Assembly (NCBI GenBank): GCA_009741485.1
Contig: CM019214.1
Coordinates: forward strand, 56,586,894-56,650,893
DNA from: Malurus cyaneus samueli
Taxonomy: Eukaryota; Chordata; Aves; Passeriformes; Maluridae
Direction: 5' to 3'
DNA: 64,000 bases
The translations under genes and the position numbers were made by a program. Below are positions 12,978-24,735 of the stretch, in pieces (the first letter of the stretch is position 1; each line of letters starts with the position of its first letter). The notes beneath the pieces are model-generated. The model was not told the origin of the DNA, searched no databases, and saw only the letters and a program-made list of their open reading frames with translations.

Positions 12978-13899
12978 GGAGGAGGGTGAGGAAAGATGAT
13001 ACACTATTCACTACTTTCTGTAAATTTTTTCTCAATAATTTAAACAAAAAAATCTTTTATTACTTATGAAAGTGAAAAGCAGAATGTCTACTAAAGGATA
13101 ATAAGTGTTACTTATTAAACTAAACTAAATATTTAATTGAAGACATAAATTGAGAACAAAACATGATGAGGAAATATTATGCTTACTAGAAACCATAAAA
13201 GTGGTAAATGAAGATTGCACTTAAAATATTTTTTTTGCTACACACTCTACACAGGGAATGCAGTAAACATGTAACCCTTTTTCCTACTGCTCTGTAATAG
13301 TGGTGTATATTTATAGATCATATGACAGAATTTAACCAGATAGTCTGACTGAGGGTAACATTCAACATATGAATGAGTATGCAGAATATGACAGCAATAT
13401 CCTACTAAAACTACAAAAAAAAAAAAGAAACACATTTATGTTTTCCATGGTAGAAATACAAATTATCAAACAGGAAAAACCTAGATATGCTGAACAGGTG
13501 GTTTCAGTTTTTTTAGTTTTTGATAGTTGAAATATAAAAAATCTATTCTGAAAAGGCTGTAGTTAATTAGGTCCTTAATTAGAGGATTTTATGCAAAATT
13601 AAATTGAAATGTTTTCTTGTTGTAAACTGAAATATGTTTTCAGTTAATGTATTTTTTGTGTCTTTCAATGAATGAAGGATTTAGAGTACTGCAGTAGGAA
13701 GCAGTAAATAAGACATTGGATCTGTCTTCTTGCTGAATGTTCAAAATAATAATTTCCCATATATTCTGAATTACTTTTGGTTCTTCCAGAAATTTATTCT
13801 CAAATTCAGATACCTTTTTTAAAGTTGAATCAGTAACTTCAGGCCTTGTAGAAGAAATCAGACTAGAAGATAACATGAACATTTTAGCCTTATATTTTT

Positions 13900-13903
<4 letters not shown>

Positions 13904-13934
<31 letters not shown>
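13904..13934. repeat. Poly-T tract (31 T)
   Basis: An uninterrupted run of 31 T. It could be the reverse of a poly-A tail, but the neighbouring sequence shows no gene or LINE body that I recognise. Confidence 0.9.
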
Positions 13935-13935
<1 letters not shown>

Positions 13936-14122
13936 TTATAGAAGAGACAATTAAAAGTGGTTTTCACCTAACCTAAATGGGAGAGAAGATAACTATCTGT
14001 ATCTGAGGTAAACATCCTTAGTACTTGCACAATTGAGAAAAAAAAAGGACAGGACAGCTGTGTTTCAGGACAATTCATTTTATCTTGTTTAGAAATGGCT
14101 AATTCTCTACAGAGACTGTAGA

Positions 14123-14183
14123 GCATCCATGTTGTAGAGATTCACATTCAAATGTAAGCATCCATGTTGTAGAGATTCACATT
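14123..14183. repeat. Short direct duplication, period 35
   Basis: A 26-base unit starting GCATCCATGTTGTAGAG and ending TTCACATT is present identically at 14,123-14,148 and 14,158-14,183, with a 9-base spacer. Perfect identity points to a recent local duplication. Confidence 0.9.
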
Positions 14184-14710
14184 TAGTTCTTCACTTTAAC
14201 CTCTGTAAAACAATGAAGAAGTAATTAGCAATAGTGGAATTAGAATTTCTGGAATGCTCTTTTTCATCTTATTAACTGTTTTCAGGGAAACAAACTCAAA
14301 CAGACATAAACAGAAGGCTGAATCACAGCCTTTGTTTTTACCTCTCTCTCTCTCAGTTACTATCTGAAATTAACAATCTGAAATTGAGGAATTCTGCTTA
14401 CACAATTCTTACAAGATAATAATTATCAGCTTGATTTAGGAACTACAAGTGCACATCTCTAGATATATCTAAGGAAACAAAACATATACCTGTACCTATA
14501 CTTTTCTCATTTTTTCAATGCATAGAAAATATTGTCATTGGATATTTGCCTTTCCCAACATCTCATTTTTAATCACAGATAATTCATATGATGTTTGCCT
14601 GATTTTATAGTCTTAACTTTTTTCCTCAGGTGTATACCTTTGAAAGAAAACTGTGGGGCTTTTTCTATTTAATTCTTCATTTACCTTCATGATTCATATT
14701 AGTTTAAAAC

Positions 14711-14742
14711 TTTTTTTTTTTGTTTTTTTTGGTTTTTTTTTC
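14711..14742. repeat. T-rich low-complexity tract
   Basis: T runs interrupted by single or paired G residues. Confidence 0.85.
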
Positions 14743-15949
14743 CCCAGGAAACCTGATTAAGTGAACAGAAGTTCTGCTAGTCAAATAGAAAGGAAATGCC
14801 TTCTTCTTGCAAGATCATGAGTGATTAAAGTAGTCAAAAACTATTTGTTGTCCATACATTTGTCCTTGAATTGGTCAGGTTCACAAAGGCTGGCAAAGAC
14901 ACTGAAATGATATATACACTTTGCTGGTGCAACACTCAGTTTTATTTGTTACACAATACCCACAGCTTTGCCATGTAGTACTTAAATGCTTGATGTTATT
15001 CCATTTTCTCTACCCTCTCAGTTTATGGTAATTATAACATTAATTTTAGCCATCTGAGAAATCTTTCAGAAAAAGTCTGTAGAAATCAGTATCAACAGTT
15101 TTGTCTCCTAAAACATATGTTATACTCAGTCTTTATTTCAACCTATAATCATCATGGTTCAGAATGACATGGGAATACTCATTAGGAAGCTTTTAAATTA
15201 TAGTCAGACATCTCACAAATGTAATGAAGTATCTCCTAGACTGATATCAGAGCTGTTAGTCATACAGAGCATGAAATACTAACTTTTTTTTCTCTATGAG
15301 AAACAATAAATATTTTTGTAACAGCAATAAAAAACACTTTGTGTGTGTCTTTCAATACCATACTTTGACAGGAAATTAAGAGAAACAAAAAGCCCAAGAG
15401 CTTCTAAAACATAGGTGGAAGCAAAATATAGTATAGAAAATTGATGAAACTATTTAAATACATATTTTGTGTATGCCTCTGGAATGGGAGTCCATACTGT
15501 CTTTTTGCTTTCAGGTGTGTGACTTTGAAATGCAATGAACCACACAGATATTACTTAAACTTGATTTATTTGTTAAGAATATAATGTTCAAGTTGAAGAG
15601 CATCTAAACCACGAGTGTGTATTTATAGGCGTATGTTTTGTAAAAAAATGCAGGCACAGATTAATAATAATACAGAAATGACTGTGATCATTCTCAGCTG
15701 GTGTGGAGAGCAGCTGTGGGCATTTCAAGACAATCAGCCATCATCACCAGTTTGCATTGTGGCCATCTGGGCTCCACGAGTGTCCCATTTATCCACATCT
15801 CTCTATCTCTATTCTCTCTGTCGATCTCTTCCTCTGTATGAAGGGTAATCAGGAAAGTAGTCACTTTTTATTAACGGAATTTCCATCATCTAGAGAATCA
15901 TAAAAGCCCATAAAAACTATTACTTTTTTACAGGACACATCCAGCATTA

Positions 15950-15960
15950 AAGAAAGAAAG

Positions 15961-15991
<31 letters not shown>

Positions 15992-16009
15992 AAAAGGAAA
16001 GAAAGAAAG
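15950..16009. repeat. (GAAA)n / poly-A tract
   Basis: Two to three GAAA units, then 29 or more A, then further GAAA/GGAAAA units. This is a polypurine tract. No recognisable transcript-derived body sits next to it. Confidence 0.9.
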
Positions 16010-18148
16010 TTGAATATGGCTTAGAAACTGTTGGAGTTTTCTTTGACAGTTGGAACTTACACATTTTTTATTGTGTTGTGTGCAATAAAATGCTCTTTAG
16101 TCAGTCACAGAGGATACATTTTCAATTCAGACATAACTGTATGTCAGTTGAGGATTTTTGTCCCTCTGCCCCCCCCTGCCCCCTATTAATAACTCAGATA
16201 AAAAAGAGTTTTATTGATGGGGAGATGTTTTTATTTGCAGAGAGAAGCTTCACTGCTCTCAGGTATTTCCTTCCTGAAGAGTTAAAAAATTAAAACTCAG
16301 TTTAAAGAATTTAGTTCAGCTATGGATTATTCACTGTTTTCCATCTCTCAATTAAATAATGTGTGGAACTGTAACTGAAATGATGCCAGGTGCTTGTCAC
16401 CTTGCACTAGGAAACCTAATCCCATATTTACCTTTAATTGTGCTCTGAAACCTATTATTTTCAAGATTCTAAACTAGGTCTTCTCTGCCCAAGGTAGCTA
16501 ATTAAAGAGTATCTAGATACTGCATGCACACAGAAAACTACTGAATAATACATGAAGATTGACTGAAGTCAATTTCTTTACATTTTTATCTTTTATGCAT
16601 TAGGAATTTTCAGAAAAGCAAGGTTTGTTAAGGCAAAAATAAAATATCACCTTACTTATAGTCTTTTATAGTAGGTTTAAAATGTTGTGAAATTGTAGCA
16701 CTGGCTACATCTGAGTATATGAAGATGACAAACATATACTCTTCAATCTTTTCTTTCCTTGTATCAACTACTGAACACACAGTGTTTTCATTTTGATACA
16801 CTGATTTATAAGCAATAGTATTAGCCATCCTCATGATATTTTCCTTCAAGGATGCAGATCACTTCTCTACAAGAAAAAATTAAAGGAATTACAATAGAGA
16901 TGATTTTGGCCTAAATGAGAAATTATCTCTTTTGTTATTGTTGTTGCTTGCTTTTGGGATTTTTGGGTTTTGGTTTTTTTCAAAAAAACTTTGGCTTTTG
17001 AGAACCCTTCAAGGAACTTTTCAGCTTTTATGTCTTTGAGCTGGCAATATTTTAAAGAGTTTTTTTATATTAAGCCTCCCGGTTAGGTTAGTGTGGACAA
17101 CAGAGAGGAGTTTTGCCAGTTTAGAAATACATTGGGAAAGACTCAGAATTTAAGCACATCTGTTTCTCATATAGTGCAAACTTTAAGTTCTCACCTTTCA
17201 GAGGGCCAGCTTATCCTTCTTAGACTTCACTCACAGAAACATCAGCACTTCTTCATTTAAGATATGTGATCCATGGCAGTGAAGTTTAATATTCATCAGC
17301 AAACATTAAATTCATATTTTTGGATGTATTTGCACATTCTGAGCCAGGTTACTGGGCTGATTACACATTACATTTCAAGCAAAGTTTTTAAGTTGACTAT
17401 TTGACTGTTAAACAAATCTGAAAATCAACTGTGCTTTCAGCAGCAGCGTTTTTTTTTAACCTTATAAGTGATTTGTTATTTTCTGCTGATACATATGGTA
17501 CCATATATTGACAAACGTTGAAAGTTTATAAGTGCTTTTAGTTGTTAATTTCTGATTTTATTTGTTTATTTGGGCTTCAGAAAGGAAAGCTCATATGCAA
17601 AAAATGACATGCTCTTTGATGCTATACCAATTTTTTCATTCAATAACTGCTTTCCTAGAAATAACAAGTGAAAAAACCAAGACTGATTCAGACTGCTTTA
17701 TGAACATCATTTTACTTAAAAACTCTGGTCCACTTTGTACCAGTGGACCAAGCATTCAACAGTGCCCTGTGATAATTATGGCTGATAGAGTTAGATACTC
17801 TTTGGATGCAAACTTCTGAAAATGCTAAAGACAGCAACTATTATTGATTAGCATAATCCTAACTAACCATGATCAATTGTAATGATCTCTTCAATGTGAG
17901 CAGTGCTAAAAATATGTGATGCAGAACACATTTTAATACTGTAGATAGACACTGTTTATTATGAATTCTGCAGTCTTGGAAGCATGTGAATCAAGATATG
18001 ACATAGTTCTGAAAGGTCATCTAAGGTTGTCAGATGACACAATAAATTTGAAATACTATACAACCAGACAGATCACCTTTGACTTGAAAAGGTGGCATTC
18101 TGAGGACACAATCTCTAAGTCAAAAAAACAAAACAACTCCCCATCAAG

Positions 18149-18176
18149 AAAAAAAAAAAAAAAAAAAAAAAAAAAA
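18149..18176. repeat. Poly-A tract (28 A)
   Basis: Pure A run flanked by A/C-rich low-complexity sequence (18,120-18,205). Confidence 0.9.
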
Positions 18177-18876
18177 CCGCAAACAACCCCAAAAACCAAA
18201 TAAATCCCCAACTATTTCAGAGGAGTTCAATTTAGGGAAGATTTGAAAAAAAAAAGTATTAAATTTAAATAGTACCCCAAAGTATAAATGAGAAAAAACA
18301 GAAAAAAAAATCTGATTAGAGGAGAAATCAGTTGTGTCTGTCCTTCTCACTTCGGGCGACATAGCATAGGTTTCATTTTATCTTACTTTAAACATGTAAG
18401 GTATAGATACATATAGATACCTACAGCTAAACACAGACTTCATTTACAGTTAAGGGAAAAATGTAGAACTCATGAATGGAAATAATTCCATCTGGTGTCT
18501 ATATTTAATCAGATGAATTACACCTTAACCAGCACCTATATTTCTACACAAGGGAAAGGGAGCCATGAGTGACTAGCTGAGAAATCTACACTGGCTGTGT
18601 AGTAGCTAAAATGAAATAAAATATATCACGCTTCATATGATTTGTGTAAGGTGTTTAAAAACATATTTTGTTTCATGTAGAAATCTCTGTAAAGTAAGTA
18701 TTGGAGTACGTGCTCAGAAATGATGCTGTGAGGATTCACAAATGCATGGTGTGAAGTGGTTTACAGTCATTTAAGGATGTGTTCTCTTCCTTTATACTGA
18801 ATATACTGAAACACTTAAGTTTTCCAGAAGTCATTACCATGAAAAGTAATTGCAGTCTTGAAGGCATACATTAGAT

Positions 18877-19100
18877 TTTGCATTTTTGGTATACTGTTTG
18901 CATTTCTTATTTTAATATCTGACTTACACTTAGACTTATAACTAAACTTATAAGTTTTGTCAGTTTAATTAAGAAATCTCGCAGATGTTGCTTTTTCTCC
19001 ACTGATTTAAATGAAAATTCAAGTAGAAAAATGATCATAAAATTTGCATATTTTTGTAAATTTATTTGCATGCAGTTTTATTTTGAAATGAATTTTGCAT
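18877..19100 (+). promoter_or_regulatory. Cluster of octamer-like TTTGCAT motifs
   Basis: TTTGCAT occurs on the plus strand at 18,877, 18,897, 19,043, 19,065 and 19,094. Two of these are complete ATTTGCAT octamers (19,042-19,049 and 19,064-19,071), the known binding sequence of POU-family factors. Regulatory activity is inference only; AT-rich DNA raises the background for such motifs. Confidence 0.25.
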
Positions 19101-20482
19101 TGTAGATACATCTTAGCTTGTACTGATGCACAGTGTTCAGTTCTGAGAAAAAATGTGTTTTAAGAAATACTGGTGCATTAATGTAAACAGATTGTATTCT
19201 AGGTAAACAAGAAAAAGGTTTAATTAAGCACTAAATATGTTTTGAAATAATACCTGTTTACTTTCAGATTTTGTTTACAGATACAATATTTTTATTCATG
19301 CAGCAGTGAAATACAGTTCTGTATATTATAATGCAATACGAAAGCAAACAGAGACTGTAAAGCACATCTAATTTATTCACACTATTAACATCTAGGAATC
19401 CTAATGATGGTACTGATCTCCCTGGCTTTCACCAGCTTTCTTTGTTTACTAGTCTTTCAGTAGCAACACAATCTCACATTTACAAATACAGGGAGGAATA
19501 ATATGTCCCATTCAAAATGTGTCCAACATGTAAATGACAAGTGTAACAGATATAGTAATGGAAAGGATTTTGAAACTCAAATAAGTGCAAGTTTTTTTCT
19601 GCAACTTTTTCAAGATTTATCATGAACAAATTGGTTTTTTAGTAATTAAATGAGTCTTTTTTGACATCTGATTAAAAAACATGGTGGATTTAGAGCTATA
19701 GGGCTCTGAAGACTTTTCTCATTAACATTTGTGATCTATCAAGATATTTTGTATATCTAAATAAAGGCATCACATAAGACTATGTAGGCATTTAGACAGA
19801 TATAAAGATGGATAGATAGGTTGATAGATAGAGCAAAGATAGAGGATGGTCTGTTTGTATCTATACATCCCAATATCCCACTGACCCCACAAACTCTACT
19901 GGTACAAAATACTCCAACAAAACAAAAAAAGAAAAAGTAAGAATGTGACATTTCATTAAAGTCAAACTGTTAGTTTCTATTATCTATGCAATAATTCATC
20001 ATGTGTATGTACTGGGTAGATATATTTTTTCCCCTGTCCAAAAATCTCTCTCAAAAGACGCAGTGATACTCCAAAAAGTGTTCAAAAAGGTGTTTCTTAA
20101 GCACTGTATTTGAATTCTTACAGTCAATCAAAGACATATTCTGAAGTTTCTCTCTATTTTCCTTATTGAAAAGTGAGATCTGACTAGATGTTTGGCAAAA
20201 ACAGTATTTTTCCTAATGACCTGGAAATTTAAGAAGGTTTCAATACTTAGATAAAAAAAAGTCTACTTCACCTTCTGAACCAAAAAAAAACCACCACAAA
20301 GACACCATGGAAAATAAATTAAATAAAAACTGAGAGATTTTAGTTTACCCTTGTTGATGACATTTCTCATTTTTGAGTTCTGCAGAAATAGTTTTGAACA
20401 CATAAAAATTTTCAGGCTTTGGATTTTCTAAGTGAGAATCCATACCCATTCCATATTCTATTACCTACTTTTTTCCAAGCTC

Positions 20483-20488
20483 ATGAAA
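20483..20488. repeat. Target-site duplication, left copy
   Basis: ATGAAA directly abuts the 3' terminus (minus-strand sense) of the solo LTR and recurs at 21,081-21,086. Confidence 0.7.
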
Positions 20489-20615
20489 TGTTGTGGTTTT
20501 AGCCCAGCAAACAACCAAGCCCCAGCTGGCCACTTGTTCACTCCCTCGCCAGTGGAATCAGGGAGAGAATCAGGAGGGCTAGAGGTAGAAAACTCCTGGG
20601 TTATGATAAAGACAA

Positions 20616-20621
20616 TTTAAT
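20616..20621 (-). terminator. LTR polyadenylation signal
   Basis: ATTAAA on the minus strand is followed by a T/G-rich TTGTCTTTATC segment, the usual R-region arrangement in this LTR group. Confidence 0.6.
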
Positions 20622-20801
20622 AGGGAAAGCAAAAGCCATGCACACAAATAAAGCAAAACAAAGAATTAATTTGCTGCTTCCCATGGACAGGCAGGTGCTC
20701 AGAGATCTCCAGGAGAGCAGGACTCCATCACAGGTTACAGTGCGTTGGTAACACAAACACCAACCCTACAAACATCCCCCGCTTCCACTTTTTTCTCCCA
20801 C

Positions 20802-20809
20802 TTTATATA
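20802..20809 (-). promoter_or_regulatory. LTR TATA box
   Basis: TATATAAA on the minus strand, about 180 bases upstream of the LTR's ATTAAA signal, is correctly placed for the retroviral promoter. The homologous position in the 61.2 kb LTR is degraded. Confidence 0.6.
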
Positions 20810-21080
20810 CTGAGCATGTGCCATATGGACTGGAATGTCCCTTTGGTCAGTTTGGGTCACCTGTCCCAGCTGTGTCTCCTCCCAACCTCCCAGGCACCCC
20901 CACATTCTTCTCCAGCATGCAGCACAAAAAGCAGAAAAGGGCTTGGCTCAGTGCAAGTCCTGCTCAACAATAACAAAACCATCTCTGTATTATCATCACT
21001 GTGTTCAGCACAAACTCAAAACACAGCCCCTTACCAGACACTGGGAAGGAAATTAACCCTATCCCAGCCAAACCCAGCTT

Positions 21081-21086
21081 ATGAAA
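21081..21086. repeat. Target-site duplication, right copy
   Basis: ATGAAA, matching 20,483-20,488. Confidence 0.7.
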
Positions 21087-24000
21087 CCATACAGAAACTT
21101 CATATTTCACATGCACTCTCTGTCCAGTTTTTCTACATTCAGGTTGTCTTCCCACAGTCACCTATTGTTTCTGTATTTAAGTGGATAAAGTTGCAAAGAT
21201 GAGATTTTGAATGAAAAAAATTGGCATTATAAATTTGATTCTGTCTTTCCTGAATACAAAATACTATGTGGAAGCCATCAAATTGGAATATAAAGTCAAG
21301 GACACACTTAATGTAGGTAAGTACTGACATCAGTTTGTTCGGTTACCTTTGTTAAATTTCTGGATATACGGTTGTTGTCATTGTCCCATAAAACCATTAT
21401 AACTGTAAGCCAGATGTAAAGATCAACTATTTGATGAAACTTAATCCAAATTTATTTTGTTGATATCTTCTGGGAAGACAGAGAATTAATAAATATAGAA
21501 GAAGAAAATCAAAAGTATCTCTGACTGTGGGGGATTTTTTATACATATATGAATACTGTACAAAGAAACAGAAATGAGTTTAAATGGGTTTTGTGGGTTT
21601 TATTTTGGATAATATTTTCTTTGAGGTTATTTTTATGTGTATGAATAGTTCATTTCACTGTGGAATTTGGGATAAATGAAATGCAAATATTGCTTGTAGC
21701 GATATTTTTGATGTTGCTTTACAGCAGGTGAGCAGTAATTACATTTCCATCTGTGTAATTTTTCTTTTCTGTGTACGTACTGAACTTGCCTGACAAGTTT
21801 TTCCATCCTTTTCAGAAATATTACTTAAAAGAAATACCATCCACATTGACCAATGGAATAACAAATGGTTTTAACACTTATATTTAAAAAAATAAAAGAT
21901 TAAAATATAGGCAAGTCAATTAGAGTGAGGTTTCCAGTAAGGCTTTTTAAGGGTAAGTCTTCCGATCCTTTAAAATCTGTTTACACTTATCCAGGAGTGG
22001 TAGTTTGGATCATCTGATGCAGCAATGTCTAAATATTCTGGGTCACCTCTAAATTGTTAAATGCTCTGCTTCAAGGTGTAATTCCTGGCCTTCAAGGCCA
22101 ACTAATACAGCATGACATACATCCATGCAAAAAAGCCAACTCCAAAGGTGGTTGAATGTGTGCCATATATACTGGATGGGCTCAGGATTTCTACTGGATA
22201 TATGATGTCCCTAAAGTATATATATTTGGGTTACAGAAAATGGAATCTTAAATCATGTCTGATATCACCTGGGAATTGATCCTCAGTTCACCAGAATTTC
22301 CACTGCCTAAAGCTGTATTTATACCATGGCATACACAAAAAAAAGATATTTTTTGATGTTTGCAAAGACTATAGAGAAGCTAAGATTAAATTGGAAGCCA
22401 TGTAGTGCCATGCTTGAAACTTACTGAGAGCTGGAATGAATTAAACATTAATTAAACACATTCTCCACAGAGGCTTTGTTTCAGGGAGAACTAACTGGTT
22501 TAAATCAAATCAGAGCTTGGTTTTAGCACTTTTTCAATCATGTAAGAAAAATGGTTTCCACTTTCAAACTAAATAGCCATCCACGAGGGTGTAATGCTAA
22601 AATTATCTTCTCCTCCTTTTCTAGTAAGCATCAGCTCCCAGAAGAGAGTTCAGTATTACCAAACTTCAGAGGAAAGAGCTAAAATATGCTCCTAACTATA
22701 CTAACAACTTTTTACTCATTAACTTTCAAACAGTCTTCTTAATGTTGATTTCCTAGATTGCTCTGTATAGAAACCTCTAATATCTGGAAACATTATTTCA
22801 TTGTTCTTTATAAAAATATTAAATGTTTAATATTTTGATGTTGCAGTACCTAAGCTAAATATATCTTCTCATAACGACATCAGAAGGTTGTTTTCATTTT
22901 GAAAATTCATACATTATGACTGTAAACATAGTTTATCCAGAACTTTGTCATCCCACCTACAAGTAAAATAAAATATTGTATCACCTCAATAGGGAAGTTT
23001 CAAGGTCTTCATTTGATATATAGAATTAAAAACCACAAGCCATATCATAAAACATTAGCAATGAAAATATATATTGGCCAAGAACCACTGCTTTAAAAAC
23101 TACTTTGGCTTTTTTCTCTGCAAAATAGCAGCAATCTTCCTGTTAGTTTAATATAGCCAAGACACTGTCTGCAGAATTAAATTCTGCTGTAAATTACATA
23201 GAGAGATGTATGGATGTATGCCAAGTTTGCCAGATTTCCTAAGCTTACAGTACTGTCCCTTCCTAAATCAATTTCCTCAAATTGTTCAAAAGCCTCCCTC
23301 CAGTTCTGTGGGATACAAGATACTTCACCTTTTGACACTACAGACTGAGATTTTTATTTAATCACCAAAAAAGAAACAAAAATCATCAGAGTTAGAGTAC
23401 AGTAAAATACTATGTGTATGTGTCATGGTCACATACCTGTAGACTTCTTGCATGCAATAAGTTTGATAATAGAAGATACTCCTGTATGCTAAGACTTGAA
23501 AGAATTTGGATTTCAAATATTACAAAGTGTTTTCTTTGACCTATACAAGCACTAGTTTCATGGTTCAGCCACAGCTGACAGCTCAGTAACACACTGTCAT
23601 TTCCTTGCTCCCTAAAGTGGAATAGGAATCAGAAGGTAACAGTGAGAAACCTTGTGGGTTGAAACAAATACAGCTTAATGTGGGCTGAGTCCTAGATTAA
23701 AATTCTCAGACTTGCGAAAAACAGGTGCAGAGACACAGGCTGGAATTAGCTAGTCATGTCCAACGAAGGAGAAAACAAAACCTTATAATATTTAAATTTA
23801 AGAATAGAAAATGAGCACTACAGATATCAAATCTATCACCATGTCTTGTCTTCTAATCTACACAAAAAATACCACTGTTTTGTTTCGAGTTTGGGTTTTT
23901 TTTCCCTTTGGTAACTGCTATGCTTGAATTCATTATTGAGTAACACAACTGGCTTCCCTCTTTTAGATCAAGAAAGCAATGTCATTAACATAATATCAAA

Positions 24001-24488
24001 TGCTTTTTATATAATTTTCATTGCTCATATTTTAGCTTTTCCTGATTTGTCTATACCATCATTAAAATTAGAGGCAACAAGCAAGCAAGCAAGCACAAGC
24101 CCACTTAGGAGAGAACTCCTCATAATTTTACAAATCAACATTTCAGATAACACATTCCATGACAGCATTTCCCCTTCTGGTGAAAGCTTTTTTTGTTGTT
24201 GTTTTTGTTTGTTTGTTTGTTTGGTTGGTTGGTTGGTTGGTTGGTTGGTTGGTTGGTTTTTGTTTTTTTGTTTGTTGTGTGTGTACATCCTCTCCAGAAG
24301 ATCCTAACATCTTCCTGTTGTATTTCTACTGACACGGTCATGAGAATTTACAACTTATTAATCTGGTTGTTGCTTTCCAAAGATAACATGTTCCACATTT
24401 TTTACTATTTTAATATTTTCAGATAATTTTTACAAGATGCATATTTTGACTTATGATATTGCCCTTGTACGATCCATTATTGACTTTC
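21087..24488. other. Unique AT-rich sequence, no gene recognised
   Basis: Open frames are at most 127 codons. The longest (23,924-24,307) runs through a TTTG/GGTT microsatellite and is spurious. I see no named repeat other than that microsatellite. Confidence 0.5.
24189..24284. repeat. (TTTG)n(GGTT)n microsatellite
   Basis: TTTG units lead into nine GG doublets, each separated by TT, between 24,223 and 24,256, followed by more T/G sequence. The regular GG spacing could allow two-quartet G-quadruplex folding. Confidence 0.9.
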
Positions 24489-24718
24489 TGTATTATGTTC
24501 CAAGTTTTGCTAATTATTACAGAGGTGACTTCTGTGAGAAGCTACTGGAAGGTTCCCCATGTCCGGTCGCCAATGCATTTGCTCCAAGACAGACCAGCCC
24601 CTGGCCAAGGCTGAGCCAGTCAGCAATGACAGCAGCATCTCTGTGATTTAAGAAGGAGAAGAAGGTTATTGCACAGAAGTAATTGCATCCAGAGAAGAGC
24701 TGAGTGAGAATATTATTA
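24489..24718 (+). mobile_element. ERV LTR U3 fragment, plus strand
   Basis: The segment carries blocks typical of the avian LTR family also seen at 915-1637: GACTTCTGTGAGAAGCTACT (24,528-24,547), a CCAATGC block, CTGGCCAAGGCTGAGCCAGT (24,601-24,620), then CATCTCTGTGAT and AAGAAGG. It covers only the first part of U3 and stops at a TA microsatellite; the repeat-rich middle and U5 are missing. The first 30 bases are a weak match, so the start is approximate. Confidence 0.68.
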
Positions 24719-24735
24719 CATATATATATATATAT
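24719..24735. repeat. (TA)n microsatellite
   Basis: Short pure TA run at the broken edge of the LTR fragment. Confidence 0.85.

Larger units (their letters stand above)
10666..20488. other. Unique AT-rich sequence, no gene recognised
   Basis: Nearly 10 kb without a recognisable gene. Open frames are at most 89 codons and have no known domain. The interval holds several homopolymer and dinucleotide tracts listed separately, a 35-bp-period duplication at 14,123, and a cluster of octamer-like motifs near 19.0 kb. I saw no further LINE, SINE or LTR that I can name. Confidence 0.5.
20489..21080 (-). mobile_element. Solo ERV LTR (about 592 bp), minus strand
   Basis: Read on the minus strand, the element opens with a CTGGGTTTGGCTGGGATAGG block followed by GTTAATTTCC, has a TATA box (TATATAAA, 20,809-20,802), and has an ATTAAA polyadenylation signal (20,621-20,616) followed by a TTGTCTTTATC block. 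It ends with AAAACCACAACA at 20,489. This order (U3, TATA, polyadenylation signal, U5) fixes the orientation. ATGAAA lies immediately on both sides, as expected for one integration followed by LTR-LTR recombination. The 5' terminal TG appears mutated, so the duplication could be 5 bases (TGAAA) with the LTR starting at 21,081. The U3 aligns well with the 3' LTR at 61,186. The 128-codon plus-strand frame inside it is antisense and not a gene. Confidence 0.85.

Noticed and set aside
15950..18176. Poly-A and poly-T tracts (12.95, 13.9, 15.95, 18.15, 56.4 kb) as tails of processed pseudogenes
   Set aside because: No transcript-like body or target-site duplication is recognisable beside any of them. 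They are more simply treated as low-complexity tracts.
20816..21202. 128-codon plus-strand open frame
   Set aside because: Mostly antisense to the solo LTR and running past its end; no coding signal.
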